Assembly: GCF_014205295.1 (NCBI RefSeq)
Contig: NZ_JACHNF010000001.1
Span: 6,758,001-6,822,000, forward strand
Direction: 5' to 3'
Source: Kribbella solani
GTDB taxonomy: Bacteria; Actinomycetota; Actinomycetes; Propionibacteriales; Kribbellaceae
DNA: 64,000 nucleotides
Under the pieces are notes generated by a model. The model searched no databases. It was not told the DNA's origin and worked only from the letters and a program-made list of their open reading frames with translations. The position numbers and the translations under genes were made by a program. Positions 45,205 to 54,272 of the stretch are shown in pieces (positions within the stretch are counted from its first letter, which is position 1; each line of letters opens with the position of its first letter).

Positions 45205-46020
45205 ATGGAACGCCGCGAGCTCGAGTTGTTCCTGCATCTGGCCAGGACGCTGAACTACGGGCGTACGAGCCTGGAGTCGCATGTCAGCCCGGCCACGCTG
45301 ACCCGGACGATTCAGCGGTTGGAGGCGCGGGTTGGTGGGCGGTTGCTGGATCGTGGTCCGCGTGGGGTGGTGCTGACCGCGGAAGGGCAGCGGTTCGCGG
45401 CGTATGCCGAGCGGGCGCTGGCGCTCTGGAACGACTATCGGGCGGGCGCGGACGAACCGGCCGGGTTGACCGGTGAGCTGAAGATCTTCGCGACCGTCAC
45501 GGCCTGCCAGATGCTGCTGCCGGACCTGCTGGCACCGTTGCGGGCGGCGCATCCGCAGATCCGGCTGAACGTGCGTACGGGTGACGCGGCGGCCGCCCTG
45601 GCGCGGCTCGATGAGGGGGAAGTGGATGTCGCGGTCGCCGGGATTCCGCGCCGGTTGCCGCAGACGTTGGTGAGCCGGACGGTCGCGGTGACTGACCTCG
45701 TCCTGGTGAGCAACGGCGAGCCACAGGAGGAGTACGTCGTACCCGCGCGTGGGCTGGTGCGGGAGGCCGCGTTCCGGTGGTTTCGGCGGTGCGGTGTGAA
45801 GCCGGTGATTGCTGCTGAGACCGACGGGCACGAAGCGCTGCTCGCGCTGGTCGCGCTGGGCTGTGGGATCGGTGTGGTGCCGCGGCTGGTGCTGGATTCG
45901 TCGGTGATGCGGGAGCGGCTGGTTGAGGTTGAGGCGGAGCTTGAGCCGCTTACGGTTGGGCTTTGTGTGCGGCGGGACGATCTGCACCGGCCTTTGGTTG
46001 CCGCGTTCTGGGGGCTGTGA
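45205..46020 (+). CDS. ilvY: LysR-family regulator of IlvY type
   Basis: 271 residues from ATG 45205, after CGGGAGG. The helix-turn-helix (ELELFLHLARTLNYGRTSLE, HVSPATLTRTIQRLEARVGG) and effector domain (LTGELKIFATVTACQMLLPD, LNVRTGDAAAALARL, GHEALLALVALGCGIGVVP, LHRPLVAAFW) follow E. coli IlvY nearly block for block. IlvY activates ilvC in response to acetolactate or acetohydroxybutyrate, and the divergent KARI gene supports the same role here. The last 71 bases overlap the convergent LacI gene. Confidence 0.88.
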   Translation: MERRELELFLHLARTLNYGRTSLESHVSPATLTRTIQRLEARVGGRLLDRGPRGVVLTAEGQRFAAYAERALALWNDYRAGADEPAGLTGELKIFATVTACQMLLPDLLAPLRAAHPQIRLNVRTGDAAAALARLDEGEVDVAVAGIPRRLPQTLVSRTVAVTDLVLVSNGEPQEEYVVPARGLVREAAFRWFRRCGVKPVIAAETDGHEALLALVALGCGIGVVPRLVLDSSVMRERLVEVEAELEPLTVGLCVRRDDLHRPLVAAFWGL

Positions 46021-47014
46021 CCGTAGCGCCGGGGTGTAGTTTCGCCGGGACGAGTTGGGGTGGGAGTGGGTCGGCGCCTTCGAGTTCGCGGAGCAGGGCC
46101 TCGGTGCCCAGTTGGCCGAGCTCGGGGCCGGGGGTGCGCATCATGGTGAGCTCTGGGTCGGTCATCGCGGCTGTTTCCGGGACCATCAGCAGGGACAGGA
46201 CCGAGAGGTCGCCGGGTACGTCGTACCCGGCGCGCTTGAGACCGGCGACGGCGCCGAGGGCGGCATACTCGTTGAGTACCAGGACCGCGGTCGTCTCCGG
46301 ATGGTCCGTGACGAGTTGCTCGGCGGCGACCTTCCCGGCCTGGGTGGTGTCCAGACAAGGCACGACCACGACCGGCAGTCCGTACGCGGCGGCGGCCCGG
46401 CGGTACGCGGCCTCGGTCCGCACCCACGGCCCGTACGAGTGGAAGCGTGGGTCGCTGAGATCGCCGGAGATCAGCGCCAGCTCGCGATGGCCCAGTTCGT
46501 ACACGTGCCGGATCGCGTCGTCGACGGTCGTGTCGAAGTCGATGTCCACATGCGGCAAGCCGTCAAGTTCGTCCGTACGCCCGATCAGCGCGAACGGCGT
46601 ACCCGCCTGCTGGAGGACGTCGACGCGCGGATCGTCCAGCTGTACCTCCATCAGCACGACGCCGTCGACCAGGCCCTGGCCGAGCAGTTCGCGCAGCTCG
46701 ACGCCGTCGTTGCCGACCGGCCACAGCACCAGGTGGTAGTCCTCCTTGCGCGCCGCCTCGGCCGCGCTGGTGAAGAACTCGGCCGTCGACATCCCGAACC
46801 GGTGCTCCAGCGCCGGGTACGCCATCGCGATGATGTGCGTACGCCGGCTGGCCAGCGCGCGGGCGACGACGTTGCGCCGGTAGCCGAGCTCGGCCATCGC
46901 CTGCTCGATCCGCGCCCGGGTCGCCGCGGTCACCGGTTTGGTGTCGTTGAGCAGGAACGAGACGGTCGCGATCGAAACCCCGGCCCGTTCGGCAACCTCC
47001 CGCATCGTGGCCAT
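45950..47014 (-). CDS. LacI-family regulator
   Basis: 354 residues. N-terminal LacI helix-turn-helix: MREVAERAGVSIATVSFLLN, hinge NVVARALASRRTHIIAM. The periplasmic-binding-like effector domain follows (GVVLMEVQLDD, FALIGRTDE, HVDIDFDTTVDDAIRHVYEL, GHRELALISG). It is divergent from the sugar importer and very likely its repressor. The C-terminus overlaps ilvY antisense by 71 bases. Confidence 0.9.
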   Translation of the reverse strand: MATMREVAERAGVSIATVSFLLNDTKPVTAATRARIEQAMAELGYRRNVVARALASRRTHIIAMAYPALEHRFGMSTAEFFTSAAEAARKEDYHLVLWPVGNDGVELRELLGQGLVDGVVLMEVQLDDPRVDVLQQAGTPFALIGRTDELDGLPHVDIDFDTTVDDAIRHVYELGHRELALISGDLSDPRFHSYGPWVRTEAAYRRAAAAYGLPVVVVPCLDTTQAGKVAAEQLVTDHPETTAVLVLNEYAALGAVAGLKRAGYDVPGDLSVLSLLMVPETAAMTDPELTMMRTPGPELGQLGTEALLRELEGADPLPPQLVPAKLHPGATVTAPRTRQPKAGADRPAAHKAQP

Positions 47015-47036
47015 CGATCCAGCCCCCTCTGAACTC

Positions 47037-47066
47037 TTGACAGCAGTGTGACGTAGGGAACATAGT
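47037..47066 (+). promoter_or_regulatory. Promoter of the sugar importer operon
   Basis: Perfect -35 TTGACA (47037-47042), 18-base spacer, CATAGT (47061-47066). Confidence 0.65.
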
Positions 47067-47080
47067 CCTTCAACGCCTCA

Positions 47081-47094
47081 GTTAAGCGGTTTAC
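47081..47094. promoter_or_regulatory. Candidate LacI-family operator
   Basis: GTTAAGCGGTTTAC is a near-palindrome with the central CG typical of LacI-family sites, 14 bases after the -10. It would block transcription in the absence of inducer. Confidence 0.55.
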
Positions 47095-47153
47095 CGGCGA
47101 ATTCACAAGGTTCACCGCTGCCCGGTCGAAACGCTGCGAAGGAGTCCGATGTC

Positions 47154-48386
47154 ATGATCAGCAAGCGGATCGCCGCCGTGCTGGCGGGTGCGACCACGGT
47201 GTCGCTCCTGCTGACGGCCTGCGGTGACAACGGCGCCGGCGGCCAGTCGCCGGCGGCCGGCGACAGCGTCAAAAGCCTCACGATCCTGGACTACTACAAC
47301 AACGATCCGGACAAGTCCCTGGTGCAGAAGGGGCTCGACTCCTGCGCGACCAAGCTCGGCATCAGCATCCAGCGGGAGACGGTGCCTGGTGACACCCTGA
47401 TCCAGAAGGTGCTGCAGCAGGCCTCCTCGAAGACCCTGCCGGACGTACTGATGCTCGACAATCCCGACGTCCAGCAGATCGCGGCCACCGGTGCGCTGGC
47501 GCCGCTGAACGACCTGGGCGTGAACTCGGACGGCGTCATCAAGGGCATGGTCGACGCGACCTCGTACCAGGGCAAGCTGTACGGTCTGGCGCCGGTCACC
47601 AACACGATCGCGCTGTTCTACAACAAGGACCTGCTGGCCCAGGCGGGCGTCCAACCGCCGAAGACCTGGGACGAGCTGAAGGCGGCGGCGAAGAAGCTCA
47701 CCAAGCCGGGCCGGTATGGGATCGCCTTCAACGCCAACGCGACGTACGAAGGCTCCTGGCAGTTCTTGCCGGCGATGTGGACCAACGGCGGTGACGAGAC
47801 CGATCTGAGCAGCCCGCAGGTCGCGGAAGCCCTGCAGCTGTGGGTGGATCTCGTGCAGTCGGGGTCCGCGTCGAAGAGCGTCATCAACTGGACGCAGGGC
47901 GACGTGAAGGACCAGTTCCTGGCCGGCAAGGCGGCGATGATGGTGAACGGCCCGTGGCAGATCCCGGCCCTGGAGAAGGTGCCGTCGGTGAAGTGGGACG
48001 TGGTCACCTTCCCGGTGAACAAGCCGGATCAGACCCCGGTCGCGCCGCTCGGCGGTGAGGCCTGGACGGTCCCGCTGAACAAGGATCAGGCCAAGCAGCA
48101 GAAGGCCGCGGACTTCGTGAAGTGCCTGAATTCGGACGAGAACGAGCTGGCCTGGGCCAAGGCCCGGTTCACCATCCCGACCAAGACCGCGCTGCTCGAC
48201 GAGTACGTCAAGCAGGTGCCGTCGATGAAGGCCTTCGCCGAACAGGTCAAGACGGCCCGGGCCCGGACCGGCAAGCTCGGCGACAAGTGGCCGGACGCCG
48301 CCAAGGTGATCTACCAGGCGATCCAGCTGGCGCTGACCGGTAAGGCCTCGGCCCAGGACGCCTTCAAGCAGGCGTCCGGCGGCTGA
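47154..48386 (+). CDS. ABC transporter sugar-binding lipoprotein
   Basis: 410 residues. Lipoprotein signal with lipobox LLTAC (Cys 23), then a family-1 (MalE/UgpB-like) solute-binding protein: DVLMLDNPDVQQIAATGALA, TNTIALFYNKDLLAQAG, PPKTWDELKAAAKKL, FLAGKAAMMVNGPWQI. GAAGGAG lies ten bases upstream. Binds an unidentified sugar outside the membrane and delivers it to the two permeases that follow. Confidence 0.93.
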   Translation: MISKRIAAVLAGATTVSLLLTACGDNGAGGQSPAAGDSVKSLTILDYYNNDPDKSLVQKGLDSCATKLGISIQRETVPGDTLIQKVLQQASSKTLPDVLMLDNPDVQQIAATGALAPLNDLGVNSDGVIKGMVDATSYQGKLYGLAPVTNTIALFYNKDLLAQAGVQPPKTWDELKAAAKKLTKPGRYGIAFNANATYEGSWQFLPAMWTNGGDETDLSSPQVAEALQLWVDLVQSGSASKSVINWTQGDVKDQFLAGKAAMMVNGPWQIPALEKVPSVKWDVVTFPVNKPDQTPVAPLGGEAWTVPLNKDQAKQQKAADFVKCLNSDENELAWAKARFTIPTKTALLDEYVKQVPSMKAFAEQVKTARARTGKLGDKWPDAAKVIYQAIQLALTGKASAQDAFKQASGG

Positions 48387-48391
48387 TCGGC

Positions 48392-49333
48392 ATGGTCACG
48401 CTGACCCGTACGACTCGCACCAGCACCGCCGGCCGCGCGCGGGTACGCGGCCGGCGGGGCGAGGACCTGACGAAGGTGCTCTTCGTACTGCCGGCCGCGG
48501 TCGCGATGGTGGCGCTGTTCGGCTACCCGGTGGTCAAGAACCTGCTGATGAGCCTGCAGGACTACGGGCTGAAGACGTTCTTCACCGGCGTCGCGCCGTG
48601 GATCGGGCTGAAGAACTACAGCACGGTCGTGACCGACAACCTGTTCTCGGACGCGATGCTGAACACGGCGCTGTTCACGGTCGGGTCGATCGTGTTCCAG
48701 TTCGCGATCGGGCTCGGGCTGGCGCTGTTCTTCCGGAATCGCTTTCCGCTCAGCGGGCTGATCCGTTCGTTGTTGCTGCTGCCGTGGTTGCTGCCGCTGA
48801 TCGTGTCCAGCGCGACGTGGCGGTCGATCCTCGAACAGGACAGCGGCATCCTCAATCGCACTTTGCTGGGTTTGCACGTGATCGACGATCCGGTGCCGTG
48901 GCTGAACTCGCCGTCGGTCGCCCTGATCGCGGTGATCGGGGTGAACATCTGGATCGGCATCCCGTTCAACGTGACCCTGCTGTACGCGGGCCTTTCGGAG
49001 ATCCCCGACGAGTTGTACGAGGCCGGTCAGCTCGACGGCGCGACCGGGTGGCGGGCGTTCTGCTACATCACCTGGCCGAACCTGCGGTCGGTCGCGAGCG
49101 TACTGCTGATGCTCGGGGTCGTGTACACGATCAAGGTCCTCGACATCATCCTCGGTCTCACCGGCGGCGGTCCGGCGAACGCGACGCAGACGCTGGCCAC
49201 CCAGTCGTACGAGAAATCCTTCGTGGACTTCCGGTTCGGTCAGGGCGCGGCGCTGAGCAACATCCTGATCGCGATCTCGTTCGTGTTCGCGATCTTCTAC
49301 CTGCGCGGCACCCGTCGCGCCCCTGACGAATAA
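48392..49333 (+). CDS. Sugar ABC transporter permease, MalF type
   Basis: 313 residues with about six membrane segments. The EAA loop reads EIPDELYEAGQLDGATGWRA. Starts six bases after the binding protein stop. Confidence 0.93.
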   Translation: MVTLTRTTRTSTAGRARVRGRRGEDLTKVLFVLPAAVAMVALFGYPVVKNLLMSLQDYGLKTFFTGVAPWIGLKNYSTVVTDNLFSDAMLNTALFTVGSIVFQFAIGLGLALFFRNRFPLSGLIRSLLLLPWLLPLIVSSATWRSILEQDSGILNRTLLGLHVIDDPVPWLNSPSVALIAVIGVNIWIGIPFNVTLLYAGLSEIPDELYEAGQLDGATGWRAFCYITWPNLRSVASVLLMLGVVYTIKVLDIILGLTGGGPANATQTLATQSYEKSFVDFRFGQGAALSNILIAISFVFAIFYLRGTRRAPDE

Positions 49334-49353
49334 CAGCCGAGTAGGAGAGAACG

Positions 49354-50154
49354 ATGAAACGTACGGCGTACGCGGTCATCGGCGTACTCATCCTGTGCGT
49401 GATGCTGTTCCCGGTCTACTGGATGGTGAACGCGTCGCTGCAACCGTCGGGCAACACGCTGACCGCCGGCTTCCTGCCCTTGCACCCGACGTTCGCGGGT
49501 TACAAACGCGCGCTCGACGAGCAGGGCGGGAACCTCGTCACCAGCATGATCATCGCGGCCGGCACGGTCGTGCTCAGCCTGGCGATCGCGACCCCGTGCG
49601 CGTACGCGCTGTCGCAGTTCCGGTCCCGGTGGGTGTCGATCGGGCTGCTGGCGATCCTGATCTCGCAGATGATCCCGGGGATCGTGATCGCGAACGCGCT
49701 CTACACCGCGTACGAGCGGATCGGCCTGCTGAACTCGATCCCGGGCCTGATCGTCGCGAACTGCAGCAGCGGCATCCCGTTCGCGATCCTGATCCTGCGG
49801 TCGTTCATGCTCTCGCTGCCGCCGTCGCTGGTGGAGGCCGCGCGGGTGGACGGCGCCGGGCTGTTCCGGGCGTTCGTCGCGATCGTGCTGCCGATCAGCA
49901 AGAACTCGCTGATCACCGCCGGACTGTTCAGTTTCCTGTTCTCCTGGAGCGATTTCCTGTTCGCGCTGACGCTGACCACCAAGGGCGGCGTCCGGCCGGT
50001 GACGCTCGGGATCTACCAGTACCTCGGCACCCAGGTGCAGAACTGGAACGCGGTGATGGCGACCGCGGTGCTCTCGGCGATCCCGGCCATCGTGCTGCTG
50101 GTCGCCGCGCAGAAGTACATCGCCGCCGGTGCCATCGGCGGGGCCGTCAAATAA
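49354..50154 (+). CDS. Sugar ABC transporter permease, MalG type
   Basis: 266 residues with six membrane segments and an EAA-like loop SLPPSLVEAARVDGAGLFRA. Preceded by GTAGGAGAGA. No ATPase gene follows; a shared MsmK/MsiK-type ATPase encoded elsewhere is the usual solution in actinobacteria. Confidence 0.93.
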   Translation: MKRTAYAVIGVLILCVMLFPVYWMVNASLQPSGNTLTAGFLPLHPTFAGYKRALDEQGGNLVTSMIIAAGTVVLSLAIATPCAYALSQFRSRWVSIGLLAILISQMIPGIVIANALYTAYERIGLLNSIPGLIVANCSSGIPFAILILRSFMLSLPPSLVEAARVDGAGLFRAFVAIVLPISKNSLITAGLFSFLFSWSDFLFALTLTTKGGVRPVTLGIYQYLGTQVQNWNAVMATAVLSAIPAIVLLVAAQKYIAAGAIGGAVK

Positions 50155-50172
50155 CCATTGGGGAGACCAACT

Positions 50173-50937
50173 ATGAAGGTACTTGTCTGGGGCGAGAACC
50201 GGCACGAACAGGTCGAGCCGCACGTCCGGGAGATCTACCCGGACGGCATGCACGAGACCATCGCCGCCGGCATCCGCGAGAACCTGGACGCGGACGTGTC
50301 CACCACCACCCTGGACGAACCGGAGCACGGTCTGACCGAGGAGGTGCTGGCCGGTACGGACGTACTGGTCTGGTGGGGTCATGCCGCGCACGGCGAGGTC
50401 GACGACAAGGTGGTCGACCGGGTGTACCAGCAGGTCCTGTCGGGTATGGGCCTGATCGTGCTGCACTCCGGTCACTGGTCGAAGATCTTCGGCAAGCTGA
50501 TGGGTACGACCTGCACGCTGCGCTGGCGCAGTGAACGCGATCGGGAGCTGGTCTGGACGGTGAATCCGACGCATCCGATCGCACAGGGCGTACCGCATCC
50601 GATCGTGATCGAGCAGCAGGAGATGTACGGCGAGTACTTCGACATCCCGGTACCGGACGAACTGGTCTTCGTGTCCTCGTTCTCCGGTGGCGAGGTGTTC
50701 CGTTCCGGCTGCACCTTCCGCCGTGGGCACGGGAAGATCTTCTTCTTCTCGCCGGGCGACCAGGACTACCCGGTGTACCACCACCAGGACGTCCGGAAGG
50801 TGATTGCGAACGGCGTCCAGTGGGCACAGACGGACCTCCCCGAACGAAAGGTTCCGACCTTGCTGCGTTACGAGACCGGCGACTTCTTCACCGGACACGG
50901 TTACACCGGCCCGATCGAGGAGCGCGCGGATGACTGA
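50173..50937 (+). CDS. thuA: ThuA-like domain protein
   Basis: 254 residues from ATG 50173 after GGGGAGACC. A ThuA (trehalose-utilisation) family protein with class I glutamine amidotransferase-like fold: DVLVWWGHAAHGEVDD, GLIVLHSGHWSKIFGKLMGT, PIAQGVPHPIVIEQQEMYGE, KIFFFSPGDQDYPVYHHQDV. In rhizobia ThuA acts with ThuB in handling trehalose and related disaccharides, probably through 3-keto intermediates. Overlaps the next gene by eight bases. Confidence 0.88.
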   Translation: MKVLVWGENRHEQVEPHVREIYPDGMHETIAAGIRENLDADVSTTTLDEPEHGLTEEVLAGTDVLVWWGHAAHGEVDDKVVDRVYQQVLSGMGLIVLHSGHWSKIFGKLMGTTCTLRWRSERDRELVWTVNPTHPIAQGVPHPIVIEQQEMYGEYFDIPVPDELVFVSSFSGGEVFRSGCTFRRGHGKIFFFSPGDQDYPVYHHQDVRKVIANGVQWAQTDLPERKVPTLLRYETGDFFTGHGYTGPIEERADD

Positions 50938-52018
50938 ACCCGTACGCCTGCTGCAGGCCGGCGCCGGTGGGATGGGCCGGGCCTGGCTGCGGACCATCGC
51001 CGCCGACCCGGACGTCGAGCTGGCCGGCCTGGTCGATCTCGACGTCGAGGTGGCCCGGGCGGCCGCGGACGAGCACGGGTTCCGTGACGTCCCGGTGGCG
51101 GCGTCGATCGACGAGCTGGCCGGTGCGGCGGACGCGCTGATCGACGTGACGGTGCCGGCCGCGCACCCGAAGGTGAGTGTGGACGCCTTGCTGCGCGGGC
51201 TGCCGGTGCTGTGCGAGAAGCCGCTGGCCGAGACAGTGCGGGAGTGTCTCGGCATGGTCGCCGCGGCTGAGGTGAGCGGGAAACTGCTGATGGTGTCGCA
51301 GTCCCGGCGGTACTTCCGGGCCGTCACCGCGTTCCAGCGGCAGCTCGCCGAGCTCGGCCCGATCGGTACGCTGACCTGCGAGTTCTACAAGGCGCCGCAC
51401 TTCAGCGGTTTCCGGGAACGGATGGCCGAGCCGCTGCTGGTCGACATGGCGATCCACCAGTTCGACCTCTCCCGGAAGCTGATCGGCGCCGAGCCGGTGT
51501 CGGTGTACTGCGACTCGTACAACCCGTCCTGGAGCTGGTTCGACGGGAATGCCGCGGCGTCCGCGATCTTCACGTACACCGACGGCACCCGGTTCGCGTT
51601 CTCCGGTAGCTGGTGTGCCGCCGGCCTGGAGACGTCCTGGAACGGCCGGTGGCGCGCCAGTACGCCCGGCGGCACGGCCACCTGGGACGGCGACAACGCT
51701 CCGATCGCGGCACTCTCCTCCGGCGAAGACCTGCCCGCCGTGATGACCGACGATCCCGAGGAGATCGCCGGTTCGCTGACCGAGTTCGTGAACGCCGTTC
51801 GCACGTCGACCACGCCCCAGTCCGAAGTGCATGCCAATGTCGTGAGCATCGCCATGGTCGAGGCGGCCGTACGCTCCGCCCGCGCCGGCGTCCCGGTCCA
51901 GATCGCCGACGTGATCACCGACGCGTACGCCGAGGCCCTGGAAACCATCACCACCCCCTCCCTCCAAGCCGCCTTGGCCGCCTGGCCCAACCCCCTGAAG
52001 GCCGTCGGCCTCGACTGA
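50930..52018 (+). CDS. GFO/IDH/MocA-family oxidoreductase
   Basis: 362 residues. Rossmann motif LQAGAGGMGRAW near residue 8; EKPLAETV gives the conserved EKP; the C-terminal substrate domain includes LLVDMAIHQFDLSRKL with the DxAxHxxD pattern. Coupled to thuA by overlap, mirroring the thuA-thuB pairing; likely oxidises the imported sugar or its keto form. Last gene of the operon. Confidence 0.9.
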   Translation: MTEPVRLLQAGAGGMGRAWLRTIAADPDVELAGLVDLDVEVARAAADEHGFRDVPVAASIDELAGAADALIDVTVPAAHPKVSVDALLRGLPVLCEKPLAETVRECLGMVAAAEVSGKLLMVSQSRRYFRAVTAFQRQLAELGPIGTLTCEFYKAPHFSGFRERMAEPLLVDMAIHQFDLSRKLIGAEPVSVYCDSYNPSWSWFDGNAAASAIFTYTDGTRFAFSGSWCAAGLETSWNGRWRASTPGGTATWDGDNAPIAALSSGEDLPAVMTDDPEEIAGSLTEFVNAVRTSTTPQSEVHANVVSIAMVEAAVRSARAGVPVQIADVITDAYAEALETITTPSLQAALAAWPNPLKAVGLD

Positions 52019-52032
52019 CACCCCGCGGCGCA

Positions 52033-52129
52033 CAACCGCCCCAAACCGGTTTGGGGCGGTTGCGCGCGTGGAGTGGGGAGGGTTGTACTCCCGGTTTGGG
52101 GGTGTCAGGCTCCCCAAACCGGTTTGGGG
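52033..52129. repeat. Palindromic intergenic element, copy 2
   Basis: A perfect 30-bp palindrome (52033-52062) centred on CCCCAAACCGGTTTGGGG, then a half-site CCGGTTTGGGG (52091-52101), a ten-base loop and CCCCAAACCGGTTTGGGG again (52112-52129). Core centres are 52047.5, 52092.5 and 52120.5, giving spacings of 45 and 28 as in copy 1. It fills the gap between the sugar operon and the LtrA-like gene and could serve as terminator for the former. Confidence 0.75.
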
Positions 52130-52156
52130 GGCTTGGGTGCGTTTAGCCTGGCGGGC

Positions 52157-53317
52157 ATGAGTGAAGCGATGACGCGGGCCCGGTTGGTGCCGATGCGGCC
52201 TAGAGATCCGGGGGAGCCTGGGCGGGTGGCGTCGTCGCTGGAGCTGTTCTTCGACCTGGTGTTCGTGGTCGCGGTCAGTGTGGCTGCTTCCCAGTTGCAT
52301 CACGCGTTGTCGGAGCAGCACGTCGGCAGTGGGTTGCTGTCGTTCGCGATGGTGTTCTTCGCGATCTGGTGGGCGTGGATGAACTTCACCTGGTTCGCCA
52401 CCTCGTTCGCCACCGACGACTGGCTGTACCGGTTGCTCACGATCGTGCAGATGAGCGGCGTACTGGTGCTGGCCGCCGGGATCGAGCGGGTGTTCACCGA
52501 GAAGGACTTCAGGGTCGTCGTCCTCGCGTACGTGGTGATGCGGGTGGCGATGATCGCGCAGTGGCTGCGGGCCTCGCGCTCGGCGGGTGAGAGCCGGCGC
52601 GCGACGCTGCTCTACGCCGGTGGGATCGCGTTCGTGCAGGTGCTCTGGCTGGTGTTCCTGGTGCTGCCGGAATCGATCCAGCTCGCCGCCTGGGTGGTGT
52701 TCGTGGTCGTCGAGATCTCCGTACCGGTGGTGGCCGAGCGGCGCGGGACGACGCCGTGGCATCCGCATCACATCACCGAGCGGTACAGCCTGTTCACGCT
52801 GATCCTGCTCGGCGAGAGCCTGCTCGCGTCCGCGAACGCGATCATCGAGGCAGTCCACGACCACGAGGCGCTCGGTCCGCTGATTTCGCTGTCCGTACTG
52901 ACGCTGGTGGTCACCGCCGCGCTCTGGTGGATCTACTTCTGGCCGCCGCACCACACCGCGATCACGTCGTTCGGGCGGTCGCTGCGGTACGGGTACGTGC
53001 ACTACTTCGTGTTCGCCGCGGCCGGTGCGTTCTCCGCCGGTATCGAGGTCGAGATCGACGTGATCACCCATCACACCGAGCTGAGCGAGATCGCGGCGTC
53101 GTACACCGTGACCGTACCGATCGCGATCTTCGTCCTCGGCATCTGGTGGATCGCCCTCCGGGACAACGCCGACCGCGTGGTGAACCTGGTCGTCCCGCTC
53201 GGCGCCGTCCTGGTCCTGCTGGACCCGCTGATCCCGGTCCCGTTCGCACTAACCGCAGTGTTCATGGCACTGGTGGTCGCGACCCTGGTGGTGCGACCGC
53301 CTGTCAGCCAGGAGTAG
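52157..53317 (+). CDS. Low temperature requirement A-like membrane protein
   Basis: 386 residues from ATG 52157. The LtrA family signature is SSLELFFDLVFVVAVSVAAS near the N-terminus, with about ten to eleven membrane segments and a conserved HHITERYSLFTLILLGESLL. Function is unknown across the family; the name derives from a Listeria cold-growth phenotype. TAGCCT seven bases before the ATG suggests a leaderless transcript. The 3' end overlaps murQ antisense by 14 bases. Confidence 0.88.
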   Translation: MSEAMTRARLVPMRPRDPGEPGRVASSLELFFDLVFVVAVSVAASQLHHALSEQHVGSGLLSFAMVFFAIWWAWMNFTWFATSFATDDWLYRLLTIVQMSGVLVLAAGIERVFTEKDFRVVVLAYVVMRVAMIAQWLRASRSAGESRRATLLYAGGIAFVQVLWLVFLVLPESIQLAAWVVFVVVEISVPVVAERRGTTPWHPHHITERYSLFTLILLGESLLASANAIIEAVHDHEALGPLISLSVLTLVVTAALWWIYFWPPHHTAITSFGRSLRYGYVHYFVFAAAGAFSAGIEVEIDVITHHTELSEIAASYTVTVPIAIFVLGIWWIALRDNADRVVNLVVPLGAVLVLLDPLIPVPFALTAVFMALVVATLVVRPPVSQE

Positions 53318-54206
53318 TTGCCGAGCCCAGCTCGGCGAGGGCAGTGGCTACGCGGCCGTGGGCGGCCTCCAGCGCGGCCTGGGCGGCCGGGATGGGGGCA
53401 CCGGTGAGCAGGTGCACCAAAGCCGGCTTGAGCTCGCCGTCGGCCGCGGCCAGCGCGGTCTCGCAGGCGGTCTCGTCGGCGCCGGTGGCCTCGCCGAGGA
53501 TGCGCAGCATCCGGCCGCGGAGCTTCTTGTTGGTGGCGACCAGGTCGACCATCAGGTTCGACCAGGTGCGGCCGAGTTTGATCATCAGCGTGGTTGAGAA
53601 CGCGTTCAGAATCATCTTCTGCGCGCTGCCGGCCTTCAGCCGGGTGGAGCCCGCGATCACCTCGGGGCCGGTGTCCGCCGCGACCACGATGTCGGCCAGC
53701 GGCGCCAGCGGGGCGTCCGGGTTCGACGTCACCAGTACGGTGGTCGCGCCGGCCGCGCGGGCGGCCTTCAGCGCGCCGGCCACGTACGGCGTGCTCCCGG
53801 AAGCAGCGAGGCCGACGACGAGGTCCTGAGCGGTGACGGCGGCCGCGTCCAGGGCGCCACCGTCCTCGGAGTCCTCGACGTTCTCGACCGCGCGGAGCAG
53901 GGCCTCCATGCCGCCGGCGTGGTGGGCGACCACCAGCCCGTCCGGCACGTGGAAGGTCGGCAGCAGCTCGGCGGCGTCCAGCACCGCCAGCCGGCCGGAC
54001 GTCCCGGCGCCGAAGTAGTGCACCCGGCCGCCGCCACGGATCGCCTCGACGGCAGCGTCCACGGCCTTCGTCAGCTCCGGGATGACGGTCGCGACGGCGC
54101 CGGCGACCCGGGCGTCCTCGTTGTTGACCAGATGGAGGATTTCGGACGTGCCCACCGCGTCGATGGCGAGCGTCCTCGGGTTGCGCTGCTCAGTCGGTGA
54201 GGTCAC
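53304..54206 (-). CDS. murQ: N-acetylmuramic acid 6-phosphate etherase
   Basis: 300 residues, GTG start. Cleaves the lactyl ether of MurNAc-6-phosphate to GlcNAc-6-phosphate and D-lactate in the cytoplasm. SIS-domain phosphate site YFGAGTSGRLAVLDAAELLP includes the catalytic Glu (E. coli E83); the second Glu lies in AVENVEDSEDG. The MurNAc-6P supplier (MurP PTS or AnmK kinase) is not in the window. Confidence 0.96.
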   Translation of the reverse strand: MTSPTEQRNPRTLAIDAVGTSEILHLVNNEDARVAGAVATVIPELTKAVDAAVEAIRGGGRVHYFGAGTSGRLAVLDAAELLPTFHVPDGLVVAHHAGGMEALLRAVENVEDSEDGGALDAAAVTAQDLVVGLAASGSTPYVAGALKAARAAGATTVLVTSNPDAPLAPLADIVVAADTGPEVIAGSTRLKAGSAQKMILNAFSTTLMIKLGRTWSNLMVDLVATNKKLRGRMLRILGEATGADETACETALAAADGELKPALVHLLTGAPIPAAQAALEAAHGRVATALAELGSATTPG

Positions 54207-54213
54207 GGGGATG

Positions 54214-54242
54214 ATGTTAGTTTCCTACCGAAGCTTTTTCAA
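54214..54242 (-). promoter_or_regulatory. murQ promoter, leaderless transcript
   Basis: On the minus strand TTGAAA (54242-54237), a 17-base spacer, TAACAT (54219-54214). The -10 ends seven bases before the murQ GTG, so transcription should start at or next to the start codon. Confidence 0.6.
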
Positions 54243-54272
54243 TTCTGTTCATCCTTGACGAAGTAGCTGACG

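Noticed and set aside
49297..53074. Two antisense frames of 676 and 728 codons (49297-51327 and 50888-53074) over the sugar operon
   Set aside because: They overlap five well-identified genes and show only composition-driven sequence.
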